Shown: positions 44,416 to 59,400 of the stretch, piece by piece | Layout of the letters: each line of letters opens with the position of its first letter | Position numbering within the stretch: the first letter of the stretch is position 1 | Source of the DNA: Fimbriiglobus sp. | Lineage (GTDB): Bacteria; Planctomycetota; Planctomycetia; Gemmatales; Gemmataceae | DNA length: 64,000 nucleotides | Assembly: GCA_025351325.1 (NCBI GenBank) | Contig: JANXWE010000153.1 | Location: 1 to 64,000 of the forward strand | Direction: 5' to 3' | Notes under the pieces: model-generated | Seen by the model: only the letters and a program-made list of their open reading frames with translations | What the model was told of the DNA's origin: nothing | Databases searched by the model: none | Made by a program: the position numbers and the translations under genes

Positions 44416-47400
44416 GTCGGACGAACCGGCCTCAACTCCGGCAGAGCCGGTTCCTCGCGCCGTAGGCCTCCGATTGCCGCTGCGGCTCCGGTCAGCAGTC
44501 CGACCAGTACCAACTCGCTCAACTCGACGTTGTCGCCATCGAATCCAGTGGAGACCGGTACCGGTTTCAACATGTCGAGCCAGTGCGACATCTCTGGCCA
44601 AGTGTCCAAAATATCCTCGGCGGGACTCGCGATCTGGCTGGCGGGCACGGCTGGCGGCAACTGCGTTGGAACGACCGGCGCGCGATCCGGACGCGCGGCC
44701 CGGCGGTCGGCCGCGACCTCCGGAACAAGCTTGGCCGGGAGTTCCGCCACCGGCGGTTGGTTCGTCGGTTCAAAATCCGGCACCATGGAGAATACTTGCA
44801 CCGTCGCAGTTGCCGGCGTCGATTGGAGCGTCGATTCGCTTCGGCTCACCGGCGGCACGGAAACGGCAACTCGGGGGAAGTCCAGGGCAACCGGCCGCGA
44901 CGCGGTCGGGAAGGTCGGCACCAGCACGAGCGGGGACAGATCGGTGATCGATGGCCGTTGGGAGGTCTCGATTTCGAATCCGACGGGCGAGCCGGGCACT
45001 TCGAACAACAAGCCGCTGAGATCGGCGTGCAGGGCACCGGGCAACCCGTAGTCGTTACCGACGTTCAGATCGGCCGTGATGAGCGATCGCTTGGCGAGTC
45101 CGGGCGTCAGGCTGCCGTACATAACGGACGTCAGGATCGGCATGTGACTCAACCCGAGGGCGTGTCCGAGTTCGTGGGTCACGACCGTTTGGAAGTCGAA
45201 CTGCGAGGCCCCGATGGATTCCGCCGCGGTGCCGTCGTACCAATTCCACCCGTCGATGATGGTGATCTCACCGTTGGTCGGATCGTAGGCGGCGAGAACC
45301 CCTTGGGCCACACCGCCGAGTACGGACGTCGAAGCGAGGTCGATGACCACGTTGGCATCGGCGGGGTCAGTCACCTCGACGACATCGATGAGGTAGGGGG
45401 CGGTGAGCGCGTCGACACTCACGATGGCATCGTGAATGCGGTTCCGCTCGGCCGCGGTGAGGTGCCCGAACGGATCGTTCACGTACACCGAGAGGTTGGT
45501 CGAAAGGAGTTCGCCGGCCGGGTTGCCGTCTTCGGTTCCAGAGCCGCCGGTCGTCTGCCCGCTGGTCGAACTGCCCGACGTACTCAAGCGATCGACGATG
45601 ATCCCCATCCGCACGGTGGTGTTGGAGCCGGTGAGGGTGAGCAGGGCGTTCGGGGCGTACACGAACCCGTTGATCCCGGCCTGGGCGCTGCCGCTGAACG
45701 AGATCGCCCGGTTGTTGTCGCGGGCCTGGAACATCGTGATCCCGGCGTAGGTGCCGGTGCTCATCGGCGTGAGCGTGATCACGGGCGATCCGCTGAACGA
45801 GATCCCGCCGTAGGCATGGCTGTTCAAGTAGCTGCTGCCGGCCATGAAGAGGAGTACCCCGCTGCCGGTGAGCTTCGAACTGCCGCTGACGGTGAAGTTA
45901 CCGGCGATGACGTACACACCCGGGTTCAGCGTCACCCGGGCCGACCCACTGATGCTGATCTGCGAATACAGGCCGGGGTTCAGCGTGACCGTCTGACTTC
46001 CGCTGATCGTTGCGTTGATCGGGGTGCCACCGGGGTTCACCGGCACCGCCAGGCTGGCCAGCGGGTCGGCGACGGTGACGACGTGGATGATCGGCGTCGG
46101 GGTGATGCTGGGCGAACCGGAGGTGGAGTACCCGCCGACGATGCGGATGCTGCCGGCGGTGATTCGCGGGCTGCCCGACGCGATGAGCGCCGTGTTCGAA
46201 TTGGAGTCGATCACCAGCGCCCCGTCGATCGAGATGACCGGCGACCCGCTGAGCGAAACGGCCCCGCTGAGTGTCGGGTTCAAGGCGAAGATCGAGGTGC
46301 CGACATTCGCCGTGCTCGCCACTGTGGCCGGGGCAGAGGTGCCGCGGGTGATGGTCACCGAGACCGGCACGGAACCGAGGTCGAAGTAGGTGTGCGTGCC
46401 GGACACGCTGAACACGCCGCTCACCGGGCTCGAGACGACACCCGCCGAACTCTGCCCGTCGCCCCAGGCGATTGTGGCCGAGTACGCCGACGGGAGCGCC
46501 GCCCCGTTCGGGTCGGTGAACGTGGCCACCACCGCCGTGCTCGGCAGGGCACCGACGAACGGGGCCGAAGTGCCGGTGGCCGTCACCTTCCCGTTGTTGA
46601 TCGTCGCGGTGCCGGAGGTCGAGGCGGGCGGGGAAGAACCGTGAACCACGGTGATGGTGACGGTGAATGTACCGGCCGTGGTGTAGGTGTGCGATCCGGT
46701 GATGGCGAAGACCCCGCCGCCGGCCGCGCCGATGGTGCCGGCGGTGGTCGCCGTACCGTCCCCCCAGTTGACGGTGGCGGTGTACGCGGTCGTCGCGTCC
46801 GCCCCGCTCGGGTCGGTGAACGTGGCCACCCGCTGGTTCGTCAGGGCGACGTTCTGAATTCCGACGAACGGTGTGAAGGTCGGGCTGACGGCCGGGTTCG
46901 ACACCGTCGCGGTCGTGGTCGCCACGGTCGGGGCCGGCGGGGCAGCCCCGTGCGCGACCGTCACGGTGATCGGGTACGAACCCTGCGCGGCGTAAGTGTG
47001 ACCGGCGGCGACGCCGAACGTACGGCCGTCGCTGCCGAGGGTGACGGTTGCGGCGCTGGCCGCTGTACCGTCACCCCAGTTCACGACGGCGGAGTAGTTG
47101 GCGAGCGCGTCCGGCCCGGCCGGGTCGGTGAACGTGGCCACCGTCACTTGGCCGGTCGGCGAGTTTCGGGTGGCGGCGACGCCGACCCCTTGAGCCACCA
47201 AGACCGGGTTGATGATCGTCGCCGTGTCCGTCGCCGTCGCGTCGGGCGATCCGTCATGCCGCAGGGTGACCACGACGGTTTTAGTGCCAGTCGTCGTGTA
47301 GGTGTGGCTGCCGGTGACGGTGTATTTGCCGCCGGCGTCCGGGCTGGAGATCGCGCCGGCGCCGGTCGTACCATCGCCCCAGTTGATCGTGGCCGAATAG

Positions 47401-50400
47401 GTCGCGAATGCGTCCGGCCCGGTCGGGTCGGTGAATGTGGCGAGCGTCACGGTGCCCGTATCGGCGGCCTTGGTGCCCGACGGATTGAACCCGCCGGTGC
47501 CGACCAGGGCGGGAGCGCTGACGGTCACACTATCCGAAACCACGACCGGCGGGAGGCCGTCGTGCGCGAGCGACACCCGCACCGTGTAGCTCCCTTGGGT
47601 GGCATAGGTGTGGCTCCCCGACACGCCGAACGCGCTCCCGGAGAGCACGACCGAACCCGCGGTCGCAGCCGTGCCGTCGCCCCAGTCGATGCTGGCGGCA
47701 TAGGTGGACGTCGCGTCCGCACCGCCCGGATCGGTGAACGCGGCGAGGGTCAACGCCCCGGTGGAACTGTTTTTAATAGCGGTGAACGACCCGCCGCCGG
47801 TGGGCACGAGCTGCACGGCGGTGACGACGACCGGCGTAGCGTAGTCGGTGGACTGGTTGTTCTTGTCGATGATCCGCCCGTAGACCGTGAACGTGCCAAC
47901 ATCCGCGCCGGTGAAGTTGTACGATGCGGAGGTGCCGGCGGCGGCGTACGTGGTGGCCAGTAGTGCCGGACTGACGGAGAAACTGTACCGCAGCCCGGCG
48001 GTCATCACGGCCGATGCCGGGGAGTACGGATTGGTGAACGCGAGGGCGACGGTGGTGCCCTCGGAGAGGCTCACCCCGGCGGGTGGGGTGGCGGTCGGGG
48101 GCACGCCGGTCGCCGTCACCGTGGCCGACGCCGAACCGGTGACGCCGCTGGCCGTGCGCACGCTTAAAGTCACCGTATAAACCCCCGCGTCGGGAGCGGC
48201 GAACAGGAAGGTCGAGCCGGTGCCGGTGGACACGCTCTGCCCATCGGAGTTCGTGACCGTCCAGGTGAGGGTCAGGCTTGCCACCGAGCCGGGGTACGAG
48301 TACGACGCGATGAACTGGGTGCTCTGCCCGGCCTTCACCCCGGCGGACGGGAGTGGCGCGACAATCGGGGTGACTTCGGTGATGGTGATCGCCGTCGAGG
48401 TGGAACTCGTTTGCCCGTCCTGCGTGTCTGTGGCCGTCGCGGTGGCGGTGAATGTCCCGCTCACCCCAGGGTTGAACGACAGGGTTTGACTCGCGGCGGT
48501 GGCGACCGTTTGACCGTTTGAGTCGGTGACCACCCAGCCGTAGAGGTAAACGTCGGTCGCCACCGGTTTGGCCACGTGGCCGGTGAGAATGACGGCCGTC
48601 CCGACCGGGGCGGTTTGGGCCGTGAGAGTGTTGAGCACCGGCGGCACCACGTTCACCGTGATGGTGAGCGTCGTCGTGGCCGACGACCCGTCCGAGGCCG
48701 TGGCCACGATTCGCACTTGATAAGTGCCTTGGTCGCCGGCCGACCAGTTGAACGTCCCGTCGGTGGCGCGGATCGTCGCCCCGGTGGGGTACTGACCACC
48801 CGACACTGTAGCCAAACTGTAAGTGAGGCCGCGACCGGGGTACCCGGTCAGCTCCGCCGAGAAACTCACCTGTCCGCCCTTGTTCGCCGTCTGGGTGATG
48901 TTACCGGCCGGGAAGGCAATCGCCGGCGGGTTGGCGTAAATGCGACTGATCGGAGCACTGTTCGCGCTCGGGAGGTACGTGACCGTCTCCAGTGGCGCGG
49001 CCGATTGATCGAGCACGTCGGCTCCGTTCCCGCCGATGACCGTGACCGACCCGGCGATGTTCGGAGCCATCCGGAACAGGTTGTTCCCTTGCCCGCCATA
49101 GAGGATATCGCTGCCGGGCCCGGCCACCAGCGTGCTGCCGCCGCCCAGGCTCGCCCCGATCTGGAACCCGGTGATGGACAGGATGTAATGACCCTGGCTG
49201 GTGTTCTGGGACGGGTTCTCAGCGTAAGTGTCCACCTGGACGAAGTACTTGCCATCGGCCGGCACCAGGAAATCTTGAATGAGCGAGTCCTTCGACTCCA
49301 GCTCGTCGTCATTCATCGCCAACAGGTTGCCCGCCGAATCGTACACCCGGACGATGGTATCGAGGGGGCGGGTATTGCCCGGCAGCACGTTCGAGATCGT
49401 CTCGAACGACATAGAGTCGCCGCCGCGTCCGGCAAACGTGTACCAGTCCGACCGGGATTGCCCGTTCGCATCGAGCCCGATGGAGCCGACCACTGCGAGA
49501 GCCGTCACGGCGAACGATTTGCCGAAGTTGAGTGACCCGGCCGCCAGCGTGTTCGGCACCACCAGTCCCGGCAGTGTCCCGAGGTCCTGGGCCACCACGG
49601 CGGCCCCGTGCGGGGAGGTCTGCGCGAGGATCGTCACCCCGCTTTGGTCGAACGCCAACCGGATCGCTTCCCGCTCCCCGAAGAACAGATTGTTCAGCGT
49701 GTCGTACCGGGTGATGCCCACCGACGCCGGCGACCCCGAGACGTGCAGCGCGGTTTCGTACCCGTACGCCGTCGCCCCGGCCGGAATGGACGTGCCCGCC
49801 AAAATCGGATTGGCCGAGGCGTTGATCGCGAGTGCCGTGGCCGGCTGCTGGTAAATCGGGAAGTAGTGATTCGGGTTGAGACCGGCGACCTGGGTTCCGT
49901 TCAAGAACACTTGGTAGCCGCCACTCCCGATCGGGCCGAACGAGTCGGTGTGCCGCAACCCGGCCAAGTGGGCCAGTTCGTGCTCGGCCAGACCGGCGGT
50001 CTCGGCGATGTAGTTCGCGGTTGTCGGGTCGGGCTGGTGGTCCCTTCCGAGGATCAGGCTGGCATCCACCGACGCGGTGCCGCCCAGATCGGCGTTCCCG
50101 AAGTCCACCTGATCGGCCTGACCGCCGACCGGCGGTTTGTTGACGAAGAGGGTGACGAACTCCCCGCCGGTGCCGCGGGTGAGCAGACGGGCGGTCGCCA
50201 AACTCTGGGTGAACACGAAGCCATTTGTGTAGGTGCGACTAGTCGCCGGGTCGGTGACGGTCGAACGGAACGCCGAGTAGACCCCCTCCATCCGCCGCTG
50301 GATGGCGTCCCGCTCGTACTGCGTGTAAACGTGACTGTTGATGCTGAGCGGAGTGTACGTGTCGAAGTCGAGGAATACCAACTGCGGCACCCCGGCCTGG

Positions 50401-53400
50401 AGGAAATCGTCCCCCGACCCGGCCACGATGCTGTCCCGCCCGCCCCCGCCGTACAGCGACACACCGGGGGCGTTGGGGTTCGGGTTCCCGAGCAGGGTGT
50501 CGTTGAACACCGTCCCCACCACGCTCGCCACGGCCCGCCCGTCGGTCGCCCCGGCGAACGAGATGGTTCCGCCGGCCACCGCTTGCGTCGCGTTGGCGAG
50601 GTCGATCGACACCGGCGCGCCGAGTTGGTGGAAGTTCAGCCCGACGCTTTGCAGGGCCGATGCGGTCACCACGTTCGTGCCGAGCGACGAGCCGGTGAAC
50701 TTGAGCGTGGTCAGGCCGGTGCCGGTCACGACCGTGTTGTTCCCGGTACTCAGCGTGATGTGGTTGTCGCGCGAGTTCCCGGTGATGTTGTTTCCGACCG
50801 CACTGCCGATCACGTCCGAGTCGGTCGGGTTGACCAGGGTGATGGTCAGCAACGGTGTGACCGCTTGATCCGCCGTCGAGGCGAGGTTGAGCGTGGCCGG
50901 GCCGCTGAGCTTGGAGAGGTCGATGGTGTCGGCGTTGTTCGCATCCGACTGGGAGATGGTGGCGTGCCCCGATGCCGCCCCGCGGAAGGCGTAGGTGGTG
51001 CGCCCGCCGCCGATGAGCAGATCGTTCCCCGATCCGGAGACCAAGGTGCCGCCGCCGGCCCCGGTCATCAGCGTGGCGTTCCCGCCGCCGGCCACGAGCG
51101 AGTCGGGCAGGGCGTTGCCCCGGATGAAGTCGTTCCCGGTCGCCGATCCGACGACCCCTTGGAACAGCCCGATCAGGTAGAACGACACGCCGGTCGAGAC
51201 CTGCTGGGTGACGGCGGTCGCGGCGAGCGCGGTCGCCGCCCCGCCGACCGACAGGCCCAGGTCGAGGACGACCCGATCCGAGACCGGGAACAAAATGGTG
51301 TTCATGCCGGATTCGAGTTGATCGGTGGACGACTGATCCAGACCGACCGTGCCGAGGGCGTCCAGGTAGCCGCTGAACGGGTTCGCCGCGGTGCCGGAAA
51401 TGGTGTAGGTGTTGTCGCCGTTCTCGCCGAACAGCCCGATTTTCGACCCGCCGATGGCCGACAAGAAATCCGTTCCGCCGCCGCCGAACAGCCGCACCGT
51501 GTCCCCCCCACTGGCGAGCAGGGACGAAAGCTGGTTGCCGCCGTTGACGAGCGTGTCCGCGGAACCGTTCGTGTCCGACAGGCTGTTCCCATACCCCGTG
51601 CCGCCGACGGACAACACATTGGAGCCGCCCGTCGTCGCGATCCGGTTGAAGTTGCCCGCCCCGCCGAACAGCGTCGCGTTGGAAAGATTGACGGCGTTGA
51701 TCGAGTGGCCGCCGGCCGTCCCGCCGACGGCGAGCACGTTGATGCCCCCGGTGGCGGAGATCGAGTCGTTGGCTCCGTTCCCGCCGAACAGGGTGACGTT
51801 CGTTCCGTTCACAGAAATCAGCGAGTCGTTGCTGCCCGATCCGCCGAGCAAGGAGACGTGGGTGCTGCCGGTGTCCGCCAAGTACAGGTTGCTCCCGGAG
51901 CCGCCGACGAGAGACACGTTCCTCCCATTCGTGGAAACCAGCGAGTCGTTGTTCCCGGACTGGCCGAGCAAGTAGGCGTTCGTCACGCCCGTGGCGGACA
52001 AAGAGGCGAAGTTGCCGTAACCGCCGAGCAGGGTCAGGTTGCTGCCGCCGGAGGCGGTCAGGGTATCGTTGTTCCCAAACCCGCCGACGAGCACCAAATT
52101 GTTCGACCCGGTGGCGCTCAGGGAATCGTTGTTCCCGAAGCCGCCGATCAGTTCGCTGTTGCTGACCCCGCTGCCCGCAGTCAGCGTGTCGTCGTTGCCG
52201 AACCCGCCGATCATGATCACCCCGGTCGATGTCCCGGAGGCGCTGAGGAGAATCTTATTCCCGAACCCGCCGATCAGGATGGCGCCGTTAACGTCGGCGA
52301 CCGAGAGCCGCAGTCCGCTGCCCGACCCGCCGATCAAGCTGACGTTCGAACTGGGTGTCGCCCCGCCCCCCAGCGCCACGAGCGAGTCGTTGTTGCCCGA
52401 CCCGCCGACCAGGAGCACGTTCACCGACCCCGCCCCGGCGACGAGCGAAGCGTTGCTGCCCGATCCGCCGATCAAGCTGACGTTCACGCTGTTGGCACCC
52501 GCGACCAGCGAGTCGTTGTGGCCCGACCCGCCGACCAGACTGACGTTGACGGAACCCGCCCCGGCGAAGAGCGAGTTGTTGTTGCCGGATCCGCCCAACA
52601 GGCTCACGTTCGTCGCCCCGGAAACACCCGGCAGGGTCACGTCCCCGCCCGATCCGCCGATGACACTGACGATCCCGCGAGCCGCCACCAACGAGTCGTT
52701 GTTCCCCGACCCGCCGACGAGCGACACGTTCGCGGCTCCGGCGATGAGCGTGTCGCTCCCGCCGGAAAAGTTTCGAAGCGTCAAGCTGCCGCTGGCGACC
52801 AGGGTGTTGCCGTTCCCGGATCCCCCCACCAAACTGACGTTCGCGCTGCCCGCCCCGGCGACCAGCGAGTTGTTGTTCCCCGAGCCGCCGATGAGGGAGA
52901 TGTTCGTCGACCCGGCCAGAGCCACGAGGGAATCGTTGCCGCCGGATCCGCCGACCAGGATCACGTTCACGGCCCCAGCCCCGGCGATGAGCGAGTTGTT
53001 ATTACCCGACCCGCCGACGAGGGAGACGTTTCCGCCGCGCGCCACCAACGAGTCGTTGCTCCCGGAGCCGCCGACGGCGAGGACGTTGAGCGAGCCGGAC
53101 TGGGCCACCAGCGAGTCGTTATTCCCCGACCCGCCGAACAACAGGATGTTGACCCCGGTGCTGCCAGCCACGAGCGAGTCGTTATTCCCCGACCCGCCGA
53201 CGAGGGAGACGTTCCGGCCGTGCGCCACCAACGAATCGTTGTTCCCCGAGCCGCCGACGGCGAGGACGTCGACCGCTCCGAATTCGGCCACGAGCGTGTG
53301 GTTGTTGCCCGACCCGCCGACGAGAGACACATTGGTCGATCCGGCTCCGGCGACGAGCGAAGCGTTGTTGCCCGACCCGCCGAACAGCGTCACGTTCGCG

Positions 53401-56400
53401 CTCAGAGCCACGAGCGAATCGTTGCTGCCCGACCCGCCGACCAGACTGACGTTATGCGATCCCCCCCCGGCGACGAGCGAAGCGTTGTTGCCCGACCCGC
53501 CGATCAGGCTGACGTTGACCGATCCGGACCCGGCAATCAGCGAGTTGTTGTTGCCCGAACCGCCGACCAAGCTGACATTGCGCGACCCGCCCCCGGCGAC
53601 GAGCGAGTTGTTGTTGCCCGACCCGCCGATCAGCGACGCGTTCGCGCCGAGCGCCAGGAGCGAATCGTTGCTGCCCGACCCGCCGACCAAACTGACGTTG
53701 ACCGATCCGGCTCCGGCGACGAGCGAGTTGTTGTTGCCCGACCCGCCGATCAGCGACACGTTCGCGCCGAGCGCGAGAAGGGAATCGTTGCTGCCCGATC
53801 CGCCGACCAGCGACACGTTCTTGGATCCCGCCCCGGCGATCAGCGAGTTGTTGTTGCCCGACCCGCCGATCAGCGACACATTCGCTCCGAGTGCCAGGAG
53901 CGAATCGTTGTTGCCCGATCCGCCGATCAGACTGACGTTGACCGATCCGGCTCCGGCGACGAGCGAATTGTTGTTGCCGGACCCGCCGATCAGCGACACG
54001 TTCGCGCCGAGCGCCACGAGCGAGTCGTTGCTCCCCGACCCGCCGACCAGCGAGACGTTTTTGGATCCCGCCCCGGCGATCAGCGAGTCGTTGTTGCCCG
54101 ACCCGCCGATCAGCGTCGCGTTCTGCGTGCCGATTACACTCAGGAGATTGGTATCCTTGCCGCCCAATAGCAGCACGTTCGACCCGCCGGTCACATTGAA
54201 CGTGGCTTGCCCGCTGCTCGCCGACAGAGTGATGTTGTTCGCGTTGAACGCTTGGAGCAAGTCGTTTCCGCCGCCGCCGGAGATGCTCGCGCCGCTGGCC
54301 GCCGTCAGCGTGTCGCTCCCGGCGGTGCCGAGGACCGATTGGAACACCCCGCTCAGAAGCACCTTGTTCCCCAAGGCGTCGAACGATTGGGCCGACCCGA
54401 GGAGGGACAGGTTCAGGCTGACCGCGAACTGCTGGGACAAGTCGATGGTGTTCGCGCCGGACCCGGCGGTCACGCTCAGCACGTTCCCCGTGCTCGTGTC
54501 CACCGTGACGGGCACGATCCGGTTGGCCCCGGCCCCGCCGGTCAGGGTGTCGTTCCCGGACGCGTAGAAGGTGTTCGCCCCGATACCGCCGTTGAGCACG
54601 TTGCTCCCCGAGTCCCCCTGGAAGATGTTGATCGTCCGTCCGCCGGTGAAGACGTTGTGCGCGCCGACGGCGATGAATTCGACCGTGCTCGTGTCCGGGA
54701 GAGTCGGGTCGACGGTGATCGTGTCGAACCCGAGCGCGAGGACGATGGCGGTGGTCGTGCCGGCCAGGAAGTCGGACGCGCGGACGGTCTTCGCCACGGG
54801 GGTGGCTGCGGTTCCCGCCGCGACGGACTGGATGGTCGCCGAGAGTTGTCCCGTCGCCCCCGCCGAATCGGTGACGGTGACGGTCACCGAACCGAGGGTC
54901 GCGAGTGGGGGGATGCGGAAGGTGTACGCCGACCCGCCGCCGGTGGCGGCCAGATACAACTGCCCGTTGAGCGACACGGTGTAAGTGAATCGGTACTGCC
55001 CGCCGGGGTTGGACACGACGGCCTGGAGGCCGATGGTTCCGTCGGTTCCAATATCGACGAAGCTGAGGGTCGGCTGCGGCGGGACGTGAACCACGGCGAA
55101 CGTGGCCGACCCGGTGCCGGACGCGCCGGTGAAGTCGCGGACGGTGAGGGTGGCCGTGTACGTTCCGGCGGCGAGCGGGGTGACGCCGATCATGGGGAGC
55201 ACCCCGACTTGGAAGAATCCATTCGGCCCGGTCACGGTCCACAGGTAGCTCGCCTTCGACAGGTTCGTCAAATCCACCCCGCTCTCGAGGGCGAGGCTAG
55301 TCAGGTTGACGGTATCCCCTTCCTGAAAGTTGATCCGAGGCGACACCGGCGGGACGACCGTCACCGCCACGCTCACCGGGGCGTGGGGCACGATCACAAA
55401 AGTTCCGGCCGCGGGCGCCATGGTCGTGTACGCGTTGCCGCTCGTCGTCGTCGCCGTCACCATCATGTCGTAGCGGCCCGGTTGCGCGTTGGTCAGGGTC
55501 AGCGTGTTGGTGGTGCCGGTGCCGAACGTGCTGGTCACCCCGTCCGGGCCGAACACGCTCCACGAATAGACCGTGCCGGTGACGGCCGGACTCAGGCTTG
55601 CCGTCCAGGTGAGCGACTGCCCTTGCGTCGGGTTCACCGGCGGGGTGACGGTCAGCGCGCCCGCCGCGGCGGCCACATTGATGACGGTCAGGGTGGAGGT
55701 CTTCACCCCGTTCTGATCCGTGGCCGTCAAAGTGACGACGACGGTTCCGGCGGCGGATGCCACGAAGCTGTACGAAGCTCCGGTGCCCGTCGCCGGGGTG
55801 AGTGTGCCGGCGGTGGTGATCGCGCTCCACGACAACGTGTATGTGTTCGCCGAGCCGGAGCCGGGCCGGTTCGGGTCGGCGTCGGTGGCAGCCCCCGTCA
55901 GCGAGACCGAACTGCCGGGGGCGACCGTGAATGGTGCGCCGAATACGGTGACGGTCGGCACTGCCGCCGACACTCGTATTTGCACGGGGGCACCTATCCC
56001 CGTGCGGCCGAGGTCGTCGGTGACGGTCAGGTTGACCGTGTAGTTCCCGGCTGCGTTCGGGGTGAACACGAACAGGCCGGTCGTGTTGGTGCCGGTGAGT
56101 GTCGATTGCGTGTTGTCCGAGGTGACCGTCCACGAGTAGGTCAGGCTCCGACGGAGGGCGGCGTCGATGATCACCGCTTGGAGGTTGACGACGGTGCCGG
56201 CGGTCACGGCGGTGCCGGGGGTGACGACGATTTGCGCCGACGGGGCGGCCGAGACGACTTGGCTGACGCTGTCCGCACCGGCCGCCTGGGTGCCATCCGA
56301 CACAGCCAGGGAGACCAAGAACAGACCGCCGCCGGTCGGGGTGTAGGTGAACGTCGAAGCGTTCGTCACGGTGCCGACTGGGAGCGGGAACGGGATACCG

Positions 56401-59400
56401 TCGCGGGTCAAGCTCCAGTTAAAAGTGTAATTCGGGGTGATCGTCACACCGGTCTTCGGATCCACCGCGAGCTGCCGCGGGTCGGCGATGCGACTGGTCA
56501 GCGTCACCGGCTGCCCGGTGACGATTGCGAACGGCACCGGCGTGCCGAGCGGGTTGCCCGTGATGGTCACGCCCAGAGTGGTGGCGTTCACCGTGATCGG
56601 GGCGGAGACCGCGGTCGTCACCCCGCCGCGGCTGTCCGTCACCGTCACCGACACCACGTAGGTGCCCACCTGCTGCGGGGTGAAGAAGTACGTCTCCTGG
56701 TCGGTGGCGCCGGTCGAGACAAAAGCGGCGTTCGGCAAGGGAATCTGGCTCCCGTTGAACGTCACCGACCAAGCGGACTGGTAGGTCTTCCCGAGGATGC
56801 CGTCACTCAGGATCGGGGTGAATGGCAAGGTGATGCCGATGAGGGCGGTGCTCGGCGTGTTCAGGGTGATCGTCGGCGGCACATCGGCGAGCAGGCTCTG
56901 GGCGAACTCAGATGTGTTCCCGGCCGCATCGGTGGCCGTGACCGACACGAATTCGTTGATGGTCGTCGGCGAAGCCAAGGTGACGGAGTAATTCGCCCGG
57001 CCGACGGCGTTGGTAGTGACGGTGGTCGAGCCGAGAAACCGCTGGCCCTGGCCGTAGCCCCGAATATCGACGACGGTGTTGGCGAAGAAGTCGAGAATGT
57101 AAGTGCTGTTCGCGGCGGCGTTGACGATCCCACGCGGGTTGGTGCTGGCTCCCCCACCGATGAACGTGAGGACGGGGAAATTCTGGTAGTTGTTCGGCCC
57201 GGCGTGCCCGCTCTTGTCGTTCGCGGTCACGCCGTCCCCGCCGAGGTCGATGCCCAGGCCGGTGTTGTTGAAGATCGAGTTCCCGCGAATGGTGTTGCCG
57301 GTGGTGCCCACGCCGGTGATCTGCACGCCGACGCCGGTGTTGCCCGAGATGAGGTTGCTGGCCCCCGCTACGGTGCCGCCGACTGTCACGCCGCTCGCAC
57401 TGTCGGTGATCTCGATGCCAGTGCCGTTGGCCAAGGCGGACAGGCCGTCGAGCTTCGTGCCGATGCGGTTCCCTTGAATGAGAACATTGGTCGGCGACCC
57501 GACGCCATTGCTGTCGATCCGGATGCCGGTCGTGTTCCCGGAGATCAGGTTCATCGCCCCGGCAGTCGTCCCGCCGATGAGTGTGTTCTTCGAGCTTGAT
57601 GAGACGCGGATGCCGAACGTGGTCGCTCCGATATCTTGGGTGCCGGTCTTGTCGGTGCCGATGCGGTTGCCCTGGATGACGGTGCCGTCTGAACTGACGA
57701 ACGAGATCTGGATGCCCCGGAACCCGCCTGCGATCAGGTTCCCTTCGTTTGCTCCGCTACCACCGATGAGCAAGTCGGTCGCACTCCCCACCAGAATCGC
57801 GGTTGAGGTCGTGCGCAGGGACGTGCCGGTGATGTCCGTGCCGAGGTAATTGCCCTGGATGATTGCCGGGTTAGTTGCCGTCCCGTTGCCAATGGCGATG
57901 TCCCCGTTCGGGTTCCCGGCGATCACGTTCCGCACTCCGCCGGCCACGGCGGTCAGGTTGGACACGCCGCCGATGAGGACGAGGCCCGTGGAATTGACCA
58001 CCTGCAAACCGGGGCCGTTCGCCGCACCGCCGAGGCCGTTGCCGATGACCGTGTCCCCGTCCGCCCCGAGGCCGATGATGTTCCCCTGGACCTTGTTGCC
58101 CGTGCCCGTGCTGCTGCTGAACAGGACGCCCTGCGCCTGGTTGCCGGAGATGACGTTGCCCGCTCCCGTGCCAGGAGTTGCTGTACTGCTACCGATCTCG
58201 TTGTTGGTCACTGGGCCGTTGATGGACACGCCGACGCCGTTCCCGACTACGCCGGAGCCTGCCGCGTTCGTGCCGATGTAGTTGCCGCGAATGAGGTTGC
58301 CCGACGTGCCCACCCCTGTAATCGAGACCCCGGAACTACTATTCCCGCTGATGATGTTGCGGGCCGCTGCCGTTGTGCCACCGATGACATGGTTGGTGCC
58401 CTGGATCGACACGCCGCTGCCACCGTTGGCGCGGGCCGAGGTGCCGGTCGCATCGGTGCCGATGTAGTTGCCCGCGACGGTGACGGCAACGGTACCGCTG
58501 ACTAGCACCCCGGTGTTCGTGTTGCCGGAGATTACGTTGCGCTCTTCCACGTCTGCCGTACCGTTGCCGTCGGTGCCGATGCGGACGCCGTTCTGCGCTT
58601 GAATGCCGAACTGCTGCGTGCCCGCCGAGACGCCGTCCGGTCGCAGACCGATCCAGTTCCCAGCCACCACGTTCGCCCCGTCGAGGACGACGCCGCGATC
58701 GAGGTTGCCGCTGATGTAGTTTCGCTCGTTGGCGTTGAAGGCGTCATTCGACCCGTCGGTGCCAATGATGTTGCCGCCGGTGGATTGGAGGAAAACCCCG
58801 TCTCGGTTCGCCACCGATCCGGTGCCCGCCGCATTCAGCCCGATGAAGTTCCCAGCAATGCGGTTGCCGTCGGCGGAAACGATCGACACGCCGGCGCTCG
58901 TGTTGCCGCTAATCACGTTCCCTTCGCCCGAGTCCGTGACACCGTTCCCGTCCGTCCCGATGAAGTTGCCGGTCGCATTGCCAGTGAGGAAGACGCCGTC
59001 GTTGTTGGCGACGGCGCTCGTACCCGCCGCGTTGGTGCCGATGTAGTTGCCTTGAACGCGGTTCCCGGTCGTCGTCGCCCCGGAAATCTGCACGCCTTCC
59101 GTGGTGTTCCCGCTGACCACGTTGCCGGCGAACTGCCCTTGGCTGACGATGGTGACCGTGCCGACGATCCCGTTCTCGGTGAGAACCATGGACGGCAGGA
59201 TTGCATACTGAAGCGTACCGCCGAAGGTGACCGTGTACACATTGGCCAGTTGCGTGACCGTGGCCGACCCGCCCGCGCCGCCGATACTCGTCAGCGCATT
59301 CAACGCCGTCTGAACTTGAAGTGCCGTGGCGTTGAAGGCGAGCGGGGAAGTGACATTCGGCCCGAATGAGAGTAGGAAGAAGCCGGCGCCGATCGTGATC

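Noticed and set aside
44583-47963. Plus-strand 1,126-codon frame opposite the PKD region
   Set aside because: Mirror of the repetitive minus-strand gene; no start context or domain.
51830-54130. Possible CRISPR array because of regular repeats
   Set aside because: Units are back-to-back, keep one reading frame and have no unique spacers; they are coding repeats.
49608-54170. A 1,520-codon open frame on the plus strand inside the giant gene
   Set aside because: It is the antisense of the Gly/Asn repeat array; the composition is repetitive Arg/Asp/Val with no domain, and the minus frame has clear domains.
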